From Syngnathus acus (lineage: Eukaryota; Chordata; Actinopteri; Syngnathiformes; Syngnathidae): DNA of 64,000 nucleotides. Position numbers and translations under genes: made by a program. The notes under the pieces are model-generated. The model had not been told where the DNA came from. It saw only the letters and a program-made list of their open reading frames with translations, and ran no database searches. The stretch is taken from positions 2,817,001-2,881,000 of the forward strand of contig NC_051096.1 of assembly GCF_901709675.1 (NCBI RefSeq), in the 5' to 3' direction. Of the stretch, positions 1-12,500 are shown piece by piece; positions within the stretch are counted from its first letter, which is position 1; each line of letters opens with the position of its first letter.

Positions 1-240
1 GTCAACGACAGCATATAAATCCATACCGAATTTAATTCTTTTTGCGTCACCTTGCAAAAGATTGATTCCCGTTAACGTGATGACGTAATCGCCTTCGGTT
101 GTCTCATAACTCTCATTTTTATCGTCTCACTATCCTTTGCAAAGTATCATACTGCCCGGCTTAAGAGGTGTGACAGCACGACTGCAAGAATATCGCACAA
201 GGGGGTCGGGGGAGAAGATCCTAAGCAGCATTTAAGGGGG

Positions 241-276
<36 letters not shown>

Positions 277-381
277 GCAATTACAGCCAGGGGACGACTC
301 ATGTTACGGGGGTGATTGCGTTGGTTGATAGCGGGGAGTATCGACTATCGGCGTGTCAGCAAACAGTCGTGGCCGGCTCAC
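1..381. other. Intronic sequence, no exon seen
   Basis: This stretch lies downstream of the last visible atp9b exon, so it should be intron of that gene. It contains a run of about 32 A residues at 241-272. I found no further exon of the ATPase and no RNA gene; the next coding exon must lie beyond the left edge. Confidence 0.5.
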
Positions 382-3300
382 CGCGCAGCGTCAGCTTGGT
401 GTACAGCTGCGAGTTCATCTCCTTGTCCCGCCGATGGCGCCGCACCTCGTCCACCGCCTCGCGCACCATGGTGACCGCCAGCACGAAGCCCTGCGACAAA
501 CCAGACATCTGAATGATGACGCAAATAGGAACTGGGTTTGATTATTAGTTCATAAATGTTCGCGTGAGGTGCAGGTGCCTGAACGCTTCAGTATGACACA
601 CCTCGTCACCCAGTTTTTATTTGTGAGAGTGCGAGAAGGCTTTACCAGGGGCGCCCAGTACGTGTACAGGTATCCGATCTTCAGCGAGGGCACAAACTGC
701 GAGCAGGCCACCACCAGGAAGTAGAGATTGAGGAAAAACTTGAACTGCTGGTAGAGAACCTGAGGGCCATGACGACACATCATCAGGATACGACAGCAAC
801 TCGCCTAAACTTTACGAGGAATCACACAAAGCTCTCGGGTCACACTTTGAATAATGCTTGTAATAATGAGAGCGCGGCGTCCGGCCGGATCGATAGGAGC
901 TTAATGAACCCCCCTGACCTTTAGGGCGGCGGGGGGAGTGCAGGCTAAACCCAATTTGCACGTGATTAATAATTCAAGGCGCAGGGAGCAGAACGGCGCA
1001 TTTGTTCTGAATATGGACAGGTGACATTTTATGGTGGGGGAGTGAGTGAGTCTCTTAATTACGCAGCCGTTTGAGTTTTAAGACGTAAGATTGACTGTTG
1101 TCCCCTTGCGTGGGACGCTCAACGACAAGACGCTAAGTAGCGTTGAAATATGCAACTAATGTCAGGGCAGGGACGTCTTCACTTTAGGATAGTTTCAAAA
1201 ATAGAATGCAATATTCACTTTTTTAGCAATTTAAAATGATTGCGCAATCGAAGCCATTACCCCTGGCACAAAGGTGAAGATGTTGTACTTCTGGTTGTGG
1301 ATGGAGTTTTTGGGGAACTTCTCCTCGCACTTCTCCGGATGGCCGAGCCACACAGTGCGGGCTTTCAGTTCCTTCTTCCGCCGGCACATTCGGACCAGGC
1401 AATCGCAGCAGCTGGGGACGACAAAATATGATAAATGAAGTCTTTTTAGTTTCCACGTGAGGAGCATTTGATGCAGTGAGGTGAAAAGGTTAGCGTTTTC
1501 GCCGGGGGGGGCGGCAAACGTTCACAGTTCAATTTGCGAGCAGAGGCCCGGGCAGACAAAAACACACTCTGTGCTTTGTGGCATCTTCAGACACACTTTG
1601 TGCCCTTGTTTGCGGAGCATCGCCAACATGCGGGCATGTCACCAGATTGATTTATTACAGCGAGGCAAACAAAAAGGAAAGTTTGACTTCCTACGCATCC
1701 ACCTGCTAATGACGACATTGCGGCGTATCTGGAGCATGACATACAAAGGTTGTGCCACCGCGTGACCCATAGAAAAAAAAATTCATTTGTTCAACTTCAA
1801 TCCTAATATCAAAATAAGTTCTCTCTGGCGAGGGACCGTGCACCCAAAAAGTTTTCGAACCCCTAACACAAAGTAGCCACAGTTTCATCTGACCTCAATG
1901 TACATCGTCATGGTGACTGACTTGGCTTTTCCACCTTTTAAGCAACAAAAAAAAAAAAATTCAAATCGACTTTGGCGTTGACAACTTTTTGACTGTGTTT
2001 GCGTTGGCGGCGACGCTTCACCTCGGTGCGCTTGGCGTCCAGATTCATACGGCAGATTATTTGAGCAAATGAAGGCTATTTAAATAACTGCGGCTTAGCG
2101 GGCTCGTGAATTATTTGCTTTTTATAATCCCGAGCGGTGCACATACAAAATTACTGGAAAGCATCAAACTGGTCAGCTGTGAAAAATCCAATTTGTTCAT
2201 TAGCGAGGGGGTCCGCAGGAGCGGGGAGGGGGGTTGGGGGTGTATCGATTCTGCAGGAGACGCACCCCCGGCAACTATCGCCGAGCGCTCTTTCTTGTTT
2301 CGGCGTCAAAAGCTTCCTTAGGGGATCAAAAGCTGCCAAATGCACGTCGGGCGGCAAAACGGTGACCTCGATGGTGACTTTGCGCTTCACGCACAGCTAC
2401 CGATGCGTTGGAAATCCAAACTGGCACTCTCGTGTACACACACCTTTGATGCCAAGCTTAACGTGTACAGAATGACAAAAAAAAGCCATAAATGTGTTTG
2501 GTGCTAAACGTAGAAGTCCAAACGAGATGCAAAATGCGGCATAAATAAACAAAAACAATGACAGTTGAGGTAATGAAGGATATGAATACAGAATGTATTG
2601 ACATAAATTCAGGCTTGACTACTTGGGTGGTTTCAAAAGTCAAACAAGAAGACAACAGGGGGATTTGGATTCACGTCACCAGAAAACAAGAGGAAATGCT
2701 AACTGTCAGAAGACTTGTGAGGCTTACCTTGACCAGAGAACTTTCCAGCCACCGAGGAGGAACCAGCCAAGTCCTCGCCGTCTGTGGTTAACCCGGGCCC
2801 GCGGCAGTGTTTGGTAGTCGTTTTCGTCGTTCTCGAAGGCCTCGTCGGACATCATCAGGGGCATCTCATCCAGGCTGGACGGCTCATCGTCCACGGACAA
2901 TCTGCCGAGATGAAAAATGCACTCGAGGGATCTCACATGGAAGTCCAAGTCATCAGTGGCACCCACCGTTTGCTTTGGAGCTCAAGTCAACACGCTTGAG
3001 TGTACTTAAGAAACTTGTTATGCAAATAACGGGAATAGACGTACGGAAGTAACATGAAATACTTGAGCTAGGGTCTTAACAATGAGACAATGCAGTGTGA
3101 ATATGAATTTAATATTTATGTCAAGATGACAGTACAGTTGGGGGCCACCATTTTCAAAAGCCAGTAACATTGTGGTATTCTCTCTTTTTACTATTCAGGC
3201 TAGTGGTAAGATTCACTAATAAACATCGGAAGTGTTTGGCGTACTACTATCAAACTCCATATTCTCTGTTGGGATCTCGTTGATTTGGTAATCAACTCAT

Positions 3301-3784
3301 TTTCGGGCAAATATTTACCAAACAAATGATTTTCCACCGACGCTCATAGTGACCCAAAAGTTATTGTCGGTCACGTGATACGGCACAGCTGACACACAGC
3401 TGATTAGCGCAGCAGGGGTCAATTTTGATTTTAAGGAAAATGATGAAAATATCACAAATAAACAGATGACGGACTTTCATCGAAGCTTCCTGGCTGTCAC
3501 CTGTCACACGAAACAAAAACAAAATCGGGCGGAAGTCGACAAGAGCGGAGATGCTATTGTAGCCCCACAAGCTAACAGTCTCGCGACAGTAAACACACGT
3601 ATAAACACACGCCAAGTTGACGCCATAACAGAAACCAGAACATTGTAACTCATCATCTCGTCACTCAGCGGCGGAAGCGACAGCAAAAAAAGCCCAGATA
3701 CCTCGAATGTCGGACAGAGTGGTAGTAGTAGTGGTTTCTCCGCAAGCTTTTCCGTATCGGATCTAACGGGATGCCGTCAGCCAT
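382..3784 (-). CDS. atp9b: Phospholipid-transporting P4-ATPase IIB, N-terminal part (five exons)
   Basis: ATP9B is a P4-type ATPase (NEO1/ATP9 class) of the trans-Golgi and endosomes, thought to act in phospholipid translocation. Five coding exons, listed 3' to 5' in the gene: 382-490, 646-759, 1261-1411, 2728-2901 and 3702-3784, with the ATG at 3782-3784. All junctions are in frame. The start [11 protein letters not shown], the acidic [20 protein letters not shown] stretch, the [20 protein letters not shown] motif, and the first membrane hairpin ([19 protein letters not shown], then [20 protein letters not shown]) fit ATP9B better than ATP9A. The actuator, phosphorylation and nucleotide-binding domains are not in the window. 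A GC-box (gggggcggggt) lies about 30 bp upstream of the ATG. The gene is downstream of sall3 in the same orientation, as in other vertebrates. Paralogue choice rests on remembered family sequence plus synteny. Confidence 0.93.
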
Positions 3785-4645
3785 GTTGACCAAGCGATGA
3801 TGTCATCCATCCGGGGGCGGGGTTTATGTCGCCTTCACAAACTCGTGTGGATTTCAAGACATATTTCTCTTTTCTCTCTAAGATGTTACAATTGTGGGTG
3901 AAATAGCAATGAAATTAAAAGTAGAATAATAATAAAAATAATAATTCATTTGGGTGGATTTGGGGATATTGGTAGATTAGAGGAACAAAATGATTGTTAA
4001 AAACTCTGAGGTTTGTGAAGGCAACACAAATACAAATAATTATTGAGCTATGTTCATCAGTCTGTACTATCTTTTTTTTTAAATCAGTTTTTGCAATTGT
4101 ATTTCCAGTCATATTTATCTGTCACCTGACGGTCTATCAAGAGAAGGTTGAGGTCATTCTTATTCTACATTTTATTCGGCCTGACAATTTTCCCACAAGA
4201 ACATAGAAATCCGATCATTGAGTTTTTGTTTTGCTTTGAACGTGTTGGCGGTATTGGTGAGCATATGTTGTGCTTTGCACCAGCTAGCAGCATTGGGCTG
4301 CTGTCCAAACTAAGAGCGCAGACTTTTTGCATTATTGATTCAAACAACATTCAGTATGTTCCCTTCTTTCCAAGCAGCTCCAAGCACGGAGTGTGAAGTT
4401 TCTCATGCACTTTAAATCAAAGAAGAACAAGAAAACAATGTTCAGTGGTTAAATATGAGTATACTTGACTTCACACTTTGGAGAACTGTGTGAGCAGCAG
4501 AGAACAGGTACAAAGAAGTACTTTGAAAATGAATTTATGTACAGTATATGCTCTCTCATACATATCAAGCTGCAAAAAAACTGGAATTCACTGTAAAAGG
4601 AAACCAGCTGGTTCACAAATACTTTAATGTCCATTATAGATTGCA
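3785..4645. other. Intergenic spacer with sall3 3' UTR
   Basis: This spacer separates the atp9b start from the sall3 stop. Its right part should be sall3 3' UTR. A canonical minus-strand poly(A) signal (TTTATT read on the plus strand) lies at 4171-4176, about 470 nt past the stop. No open coding exon is evident. Confidence 0.45.
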
Positions 4646-7600
4646 TCAATTGATTCCGATTTCTTTACTGTCATCGATCAGCATAGAAAAGCGTCTGTTG
4701 CTCGCCAGTTCCACGCCGCTCTTGGCCAGGCTCGAAATGGGCGTGGCCATACTGTTCGCTCTGTCCATGCCAGCGGCCATCGGGCGCAGCGGCGTCACGC
4801 CTCGGTTTTGAATCACCGAGATCTCGTTGTTCTTCAGGGCCAGGCCGTTGGTGATGGCGCTGGCGTAGCGGCTCCAGAAGCCGGCGTCCACGTGCATGGC
4901 TCGAGCGGCCAGGTCGAACTTGACGCCCTCGGAACCCAGCAGGGCCATGGGGTTGTCCACCGACAGACGTCGGCCCCTCCTGGCTGGCGCGTTGTTCCAC
5001 ATGTGCGTTCCCATGTGAACCTGTTGAGGAACGACAAAAACAACGAACGTCAGAAGACGACGCACGCTAATTTCAAAGTTAGCTTTTGTTCGGCCCTACC
5101 TTCAGATTGCCCTTGGTGGTGAAGGCTCGGCCGCAGACGGAGCAGACGAAGGGCTTCTCACCGGTGTGCGTGCGCTCGTGGATCTGCAGGGCGCTGGCCG
5201 AAGAGAAGTTCTTCCCGCAGGCGGTGCAGTTGTGCTGCTTGGGCGCCCGACGAGGAGGCGCCGGTCCCAGCAGGGCAGCTATCCCCGAGCTGGTGACTGT
5301 CGGGTAAATGGCTGACATGTTGACGCCCAACATCTGGTGCGGTTCTGTGTAACCGTTCCCCTCCGACTTTATTGATCTGGTTGAGCCGCTGGTCAGCAGG
5401 TGCGTGACACCTTGAGTTCCCAACTCGCCTTGGTAGTCGGTGCTTTGTGCAGGGGATAAAGGCGGTGTCGCGGGGGGGCTGGTGGTTCCCAGATTTTCCA
5501 TTCCTTTCTCAGTGAAAGAACATTCAATCTGAATCTGGTCATCATAACCATTGGAGGAGCTGAGCTTCATCGTGGCGTCAATCAGATGGCTCTCTGGCGA
5601 AGATTTCGGAGGACTGATCACATTTTCAAGCTCCTGCATTTCCTCTGCGTCATCTCCCTCCACAAGGTCATTGCTGCCGGGACTGTCCAACCTCTTCTCG
5701 TCCTCTCCCTCCATCTCCCGAAGCCCGTCCAGCAGAGCGGAGTCGGGGATCCGCCCCACCATGTGCATCCGGATGTGTTGTTGGAGGATCACGGCGTTGG
5801 TGAACCTCTTCTGGCAAATGGGACAGGAGTGTAGCACCTGTAGCGGCGGGTTCTCCCTGTGAAGGCCCAAGTGGGTCTTGAGGTTGCCCCTAGTGGTGAA
5901 AGCCCGGCCACACACCTTACACTTGAAGGGCCTTTCGCCCGTATGAATGCGGTAGTGCATCTTGAGTGCGCTGGGGCAGCTGAGGACTCGCTTGCACAGG
6001 ACGCACTGGTTGGCGTCGCTGATCTTTTTGTCGATGTTCTCCACCAGCTGCTGCAGCTTTGAGGTTTCCGAGGTTTGCATAGACTCCAGGAGAGCGCCGG
6101 GGGAAAAGTCTTCCGGCGAGGGCGAGCTGGAGGCGGGAGACGCCGATGCCGCAGGTTCTGGCGTTGTCGCTAAAGATGCGTTGCTGCTTTCCTGGGTGAC
6201 TTGCAAGATCTGCATGCAGCTTTGTGGAAGGTGCACCTCCTCTGTTTTGATCCCGCTGGATGCTTCCATCTCCTGGTTGAACTGTCCAGTATCTGAAACC
6301 GGAGACAATCTCGGGCTCGGCGCCACGTGCTCACCAGAAGGCGTCTGGTACGAGGATTGAACAGATGGCGTAACACTCGAAGGCTCACCGGAGCCTCCCA
6401 CGCCGGTTCGAGCCACGGAAGCCGACAAGGTCGTTAAGACAGGCTTGCTATCCAGCCACGAAGAGACGGCTTTCTCTGGCGGCACGCTCAACCCGTAGGG
6501 AATCCCAGAGCTGGTTGGCACGTTGTCCAGATACTCTGGCACGGGGTATGGGTTCATCTGGACTTGAGGATACTTGTCTTTGTGCCTCTGGAAGTGCACT
6601 TTCAAGTTGCCCTTAGTGGAGAAGCGATTGCCGCAGATGTTGCATTTGAAGGGTCGCTCTCCAGTGTGCGAGCGCAGGTGGATCTGCAGGGCGCTGTCGC
6701 TGCCAAACACTTTGGCGCAGAAGCGGCATTTATGCTTGAAGAAGGGCTCCTCGGGGCCGGGCTTGCTTTCAAACGACGGCGACGAAGCGCCGGGTGGCTT
6801 GGCCTTCCGCTGCTTCAACATGGCCACCAGCGGGTCCAACGCATTTGCCGTGGCGGCCATGCCGGCTAACGGGTTAGGGAAGATGACGCCGCTGGGCGGG
6901 CTGTGGGGCAGGAAGGCGACTCCGAGAGGATTCGAAGAACCGACGTAAGGGGGCATTAATGCGGAGACGCCGCCGCAACTAGAGAGGGATGGTGTTGAGT
7001 TTTCCGAGGAGGACGCGGAAATACAATCTCTTGATTGCGAGGGGGTCTTTTGTGATTTTTCAGAAACGGCTGACAACGAAACGGAAGCTTGGCCGTCCGG
7101 CGCGTTTCCTGACAGCGGTGGAGCGGACGCCGGGTTTGAATCCTCCTGCTTGTTGATGGTGGCCACCTGGCTGCAGATCTGCTCGATCAGGTGCAGCTGG
7201 TGAACCTGTTGCCGCTGCAAAGCCAACAAGTGCTCCAGGATGAGCGGGATGGCGGCTGAGCCCGACTGGCTGCCAGCCCCTTGGGAGAACTGGGCCACGG
7301 CCACCCTGGTGCTGTGCAGGATTTCCAAGGTCACGTTGGTGCTCGGCAGAGCCTGCCGGGTCTCGACGGAATCTACCGGAGGAGGGCTGGTGGAGCATTT
7401 CTCCACCGGCTTGAGTTCTACCTCCATCGCCTCGTCCAGGCTGTCACAGTCGGTCAGCGAGTCCACACTGGGGACCGGCGAGGGTCCCGCGGGGGATTCG
7501 CCGGCGCCGCCCCTCACCGTTAACACCTCCACGCAGGATTTCCGATGCTCGCTCAGCTCGTTCCAAGTGAAGAACTCAGCGCAGCATTGGTGGCACACGT

Positions 7601-9573
7601 GCGTGTCCTCGCCGCTGGGGGAACTGCCCGTCCCGCTGGGGTCTTCTCGTTCCACGTCTTCAGCGGAGTCTGGCAGAAAGACGAATGCCACGGGATAAAT
7701 ATTTGTCACACTGTGTTGCGTGGAGAACCGCAGGAATTTGGACCTCGTTTGGAGCGTATGGCAAAACATTTCGAATCAAATCGTCAATCCTGATTAAACA
7801 TTCACATGTTGGGGGTCTTCAGTCACTTTAACACCAAATGTTTCACACACACTCTCGTCCTCAGATGTTAATAATCTGCCGGAAAAATCAATCGGGTTCA
7901 ATAAAGTTATCTGACCTCCCCGTTGTGCATCGAGACAGATAATCAACATCCATATGTGCCATTGATTTGGCCTTGTGTTTATTTAATGGAAAAACAGGAA
8001 ACGAGAGGCCTTTTTGGATTTGAGTTTGAATAACAATCGCTTTGTCCGCGACATTGAATAAAAAGCTAAGAGACGAGGACTTTTCATTCAATCTGTTCAG
8101 GCTTCGCGCCATTAGAGAAACAGGCGGCTCGAGAAAAAGAAAAAAAAGAAAGCAGATGGAAAGAGTCGACTTGACAAAACTCTTTTCTGCAGCCAGGAAA
8201 TTAATACGACTCAATCCAAAATGGTGGATCTCAATTTATTAGATTACCTTGAATTTGATCAAGCAATTGGGCCCAATTGTCACAAGTCGAGTCGATAAAG
8301 ACAATTTGTCTGCCTCGGGAAATGTTTTTAAAAAAAAGAAACTATCCACTTTTGACAATCCAAGTGTGCAATTAGCGGCGAGTGAAGGCGATCCATGCCA
8401 AAATAGGGTCCTGTCAGAGGTAAACAATCAGCAGCTCACCAACTGGGTGGTCTCGGCAAAAAAAAAAAAAAAAGGCGCGTTTCCAGGCTCACTTTACTTC
8501 CAGAGAAAACAAAAACGAGGTGTTTTCATTTTATTTCCATCTTTGAAATAGTTGTCCAACTATAATCCAAGGCGTGCGTGTATGCCGAGGGCTGTAATTC
8601 ACTCCGTATAATAAGCCGAGCAAGTCGGGAGATTTACAACCGTTCCTGACTCTGTGGTTTTAGAAGAGGGGAGGGGACAGAGTCGCCTCTTGACCTTTCA
8701 ACCTCTCATGTACTAAATGCATTACGAAGCGGACACGAGCGGGGCTGACTGAGGTCGGCAAAGGTCAGGACCCCCATCAATGATGGACGGCCGCTGGTTA
8801 AGAAACTGCGCCGACCAACTTAATATTCGTTAAATGGATCTTATTGCGGCAATTAGAAGTAATTTACATTACGTTACAATCAAAACAGTGCTTTTTATTT
8901 ATTGTTAATTCAATCCCGGCAGCATGAGAAGGATCGAATAACATCTGCTCGGCCCGTAAATGAATTGAATTATACGGCATAGATGATGACGAGAGATAAC
9001 ATAGACGAGCAGATCTGCTTACGCATAAAAGTAATTCGGAAAGAGGATAATAAAACACAAACTTGATGCTGAGTTTTAAAAAAATAAATAGATGAGAATA
9101 CAATTGAGCATGTCAATATATTAGTTCATATTTGATTAAATAATTCAATTAAATAAAAAAGTTTAAATGCTAAGAACCAAACATTCCGCTAAATCATAAT
9201 AATTTAGCATGAAACAGAGGTTTTGTTTATTTTTAATAGTTATTTTGCTAACTTCAGTGCAATTGTTTGTATATTTTAGCATAGATATTTGTTTTTAAAA
9301 ACTAATTACGTCACCAGAGCACTTTTCAAACTTGACATATAAAGCGCTTAAAATTTAAATAATCAGTAAATAAGAAAACTACAAATTAGGGAGCAACGTG
9401 AACTTTAATGTTCAACTTGTTTTGAGTGGTGCCGAAGAATTGTAATTTCGTCGCGCGTAACTTCCATGCACGGGAGCGAACGTACCGTCATGACGGAGAA
9501 GGCGGAAGCCGCTCCGGGGCTCGTCGCGTCCGGCCCGAAGATGCTGCGGCTTGGCTTGCTTGCGCCGGGACAT
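4646..9573 (-). CDS. sall3: Sal-like zinc-finger transcription factor 3 (three exons)
   Basis: Spalt-family C2H2 transcriptional repressor. Exons: 9486-9573 (29 codons plus 1 nt, [12 protein letters not shown] start typical of SALL proteins), 5100-7669 and 4646-5020; phases match and give about 1,010 aa. Domains: N-terminal C2HC finger (about residues 53-75), a Gln-rich segment ([18 protein letters not shown]) of the type that mediates SALL dimerisation, finger pair 1 (about 340-395), a finger triplet (about 582-662) and the last finger pair (about 842-890, split across the final intron). The C-terminus is [15 protein letters not shown]...NNEISVIQN...KEIGIN. The finger pair usually found between the triplet and the last pair in SALL1 and SALL3 is absent, with no stop or frameshift to explain it. 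The start of the MSRR repressor motif is conserved; residues 13-29 are unusual. Assignment as sall3 rather than sall4 rests on adjacency to atp9b and the C-terminal sequence. Confidence 0.9.
7670..9485 (-). other. sall3 intron 1, possible conserved regulatory segment
   Basis: The only large sall3 intron. It is AT-rich and non-repetitive. The stretch near 8820-9040 has balanced composition with several homeobox-like TAAT cores and no coding potential, so it is a candidate enhancer. This is inference from composition and from the usual presence of enhancers in spalt loci; no alignment was possible. Confidence 0.25.
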
Positions 9574-12500
9574 GTCGCCTTGTGCACGCAGCGCGCCGCC
9601 GCCTGGCCCGCCGTCGTCGGCTAGCAGGGACTGGCAGCCGCCAAGTGCAAGCGGGCTGCTTGAAATGAGCGCACACGGAGCCTGCGCTGTGGACGCAAGC
9701 CGGTGGCGATTGCGCATGTCAGCCTGATGATGGAAGGATGATAGAAAAAGCGGGTGGGGGGGTTCGTGCTTTTAGGACCCTCGCTCGCGGGGGGGCTTTT
9801 CGCACGTATGGAAATGAAGGATGACGTTCAACAACTTCCCTTTTGGGGGGCGATAACCTGCTTTTACGCGCAACTTGGAGGGTCGGGATGGTCGTCAAAC
9901 TTTGGCGCAAGAGAGACGTCCTCCATGCGGTGATGAGCTGGAGGTGCATGGACCTCCCACATCTTCACCGGCACAAAACACACACTACAAATCATATTAC
10001 ACTATTTACATTGTAGTTTTTTAATTTTGGAGAAAAAGCTTCGTTTTCAAGGCATGCTATGACGTCACGGAATTGCAAGCGGAGTGAAGAGCACTCGTTC
10101 CCAAAAACAAAGCTGTAATCCTCCTTTTCAAGCGGCATTGTGCCTCACCTTGTAAACAAGATGGACTTTGGCGAGGGGTTTCGGTCTAGAATCGGTTCGT
10201 TGATAATTGCAAGTACTTCACACCAGCGGGGCCGCTATATTGATCGCCGCGTCTTCTGTCGTGCTGCTCCGGGGAGATAAGAGGGGACCTTCGACGCTCC
10301 TCCGAATATCATCTCTTCGGGAAACTATCAAGTTTGCTTATGATGAATGGCCGAGCCGCGCCGTGTCGAGCCGCTTATCGGGATCCTTGATTTGATATTG
10401 ATTTTGGTTAATCGGACCCGGCCGCAACTTGACCGTGATCTCCTGACGCTATTTCGACGGTTAGCTCAAGTATTTCACGTTATTTAAACATACTAGCACA
10501 ACATTCCAAAGAAATATTTGTGGCCTGATAGCACAATCAATGCGGCCTATTTGGATTTGAATTGCAAATAAAGCCGTAAAATGTGACGTCACACGTCCGA
10601 TCATGGTTTTCTTCCGGCTCCTCTGTTACATCTTTTTTTTTAGGATGTTTTACAAAATGGCAATGAGCCAAAACAAAGCGAGAAAATAAACATGGCTTCC
10701 CAAATGGGACAACTTTGGCTCGCATGCATTGCCCACGCAGTAGCAAGGTTTTGACATCTGTGAGTTTTCTGCAAACAAAGCTTTGTTTGTGAGCCCTTGA
10801 AAAACTTTGGTTTTTTTGTCCCAACCACTCAAGCTCCATCCTGGTATAAATTTGCAAAACAAGCCCGATTGTACGCGGCGGGCACGCGGGACGCATACAA
10901 ATAGAATCCCCCTCCTTCGTTCCCGTGCACGGCCGGCTGACTAATGTACAATAAATCAAAAGGCGCTTTAGTCGCGGATCCGGTGCATGCGCTGTCATTT
11001 TACCTTTTTTTTTTCTTTACTGTATTTAATTGCAACTTTTTCTCTGGTAACGCGACACCGGCTCTTTCAGAATCTAAAGAGGAGATGGATAAGAATTTCT
11101 CCCGCTTCCTGCTCTGTTAAAAAAAAAAAAAAAGTTCCTCCCAGCAGCTTTTTGGCCACGGGGGGACTAAAGTTACAAGTGCGTGGCATTTAGCGGGGAG
11201 TAATTGGAGGCTGCGGGGGGACGGATAAGGACAGGCTGCATGGGAAAGCGGGAAGTTGGCAAGCGGCTGCGGGTCAGCGGCGCGCCTCCGCCGCCCGAAC
11301 CCGCTGCACCAGGTGTCCACTTAATTCAAATGATACTATTATTCATAGACAGAGGAAGAGCATTGAAGCCCCCCCTCCCTGCAGCCCCCACCTCCCCTTC
11401 CAACTCCCACTGCTCCCACCAATGATTTGCAAGTGAATGCAGATATAATCCTGGAAATATAAGTCTCCATTAAGACTATCCCGTTGAGCAAACAAGGCGG
11501 CCATTGTGTGGCGTGTTGTGTTTATAAGTCACAGTCTGAGAGGAGGTGGGGGGGTGAGCAGGGCAAGGGGGCAAATAAAGAGCAACATTGAGGGGGGCCA
11601 TGAGAGATTTGTGTCACATGACAGTCAAGAGCGTGTTTAACTTCTTGCCATGACAGTGACACTCTTTTATGTCTCTTTTGTATAACTAAATATACTGTGT
11701 GGAAAAAAAAAACTATATATATATTAGGGGTGTGCTTCCATAAAATATCTCTGGAGTGATTCAAGGACGGCGCCATATTTTCTTTTTAAGTGGAACAATT
11801 CGGTTTGTTGTAGCCTGGTCAGGTCAAGAGGGGATGACGCAATTTCTGTTACCTTTTAAGTTAATATTAAGCGTACATGATGCAGTTCTGCTGAAAACCT
11901 AAGATGACACGCATACCAGGTGGCAAAATAGGCGTGACTAAGTTTGAGAACGGCTCAAAGATGTTCAAAAATGTTTCCCTCCCGTTGCCATCTGAAGTTC
12001 CCATGAGGCGTCACAATCCAGTGATGATGTATGAAACGCAAGCTTTGTCCTGCCACACTGGCTAATTATTTGACAGATTGGGGCCCTGTTGTGTGAGGAG
12101 GGTGGGGGCCGCGCACCCCCCCGCTACCCAATAAAGACCCCCCTTGCAAAAAAAAAAAAATCCTCTAAAGCCTCTTTTTCTATTCTTTGTGAAACGACTT
12201 TATTTTTTCACCACATTTTGGAATGACAAACTAAGGAAGATGTGGAATGGGGGGGTTGGCGGGGAGAGGGAGGGGGACAGCAGGACAGCAGTCAGTGGCA
12301 CTCTAAAAAGATTTTCTCAAGCAGAAATATTTAATCTTCTCAGGGAAAAAAAAAACACAGAGGACAAAAAGAAGCTAATCATCCACGACCCTCTGACTCC
12401 ATAATTGGGTAAAAAAAACAAAAGATGACGTACGTTTGCGGGAATATATCTGCATGCTTAATTATGAGAACTCATTATTTCAATGGCACGATCGTTTACA

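Noticed and set aside
2151-2390. Minus-strand 79-codon frame between atp9b exons
   Set aside because: The exons on both sides join directly in phase and the frame has no homology I recognise, so it is intronic.
4671-5000. Alternative frames over the last sall3 exon
   Set aside because: Shadow frames; the minus-strand frame with [13 protein letters not shown] continuing into the last finger is the coding one.
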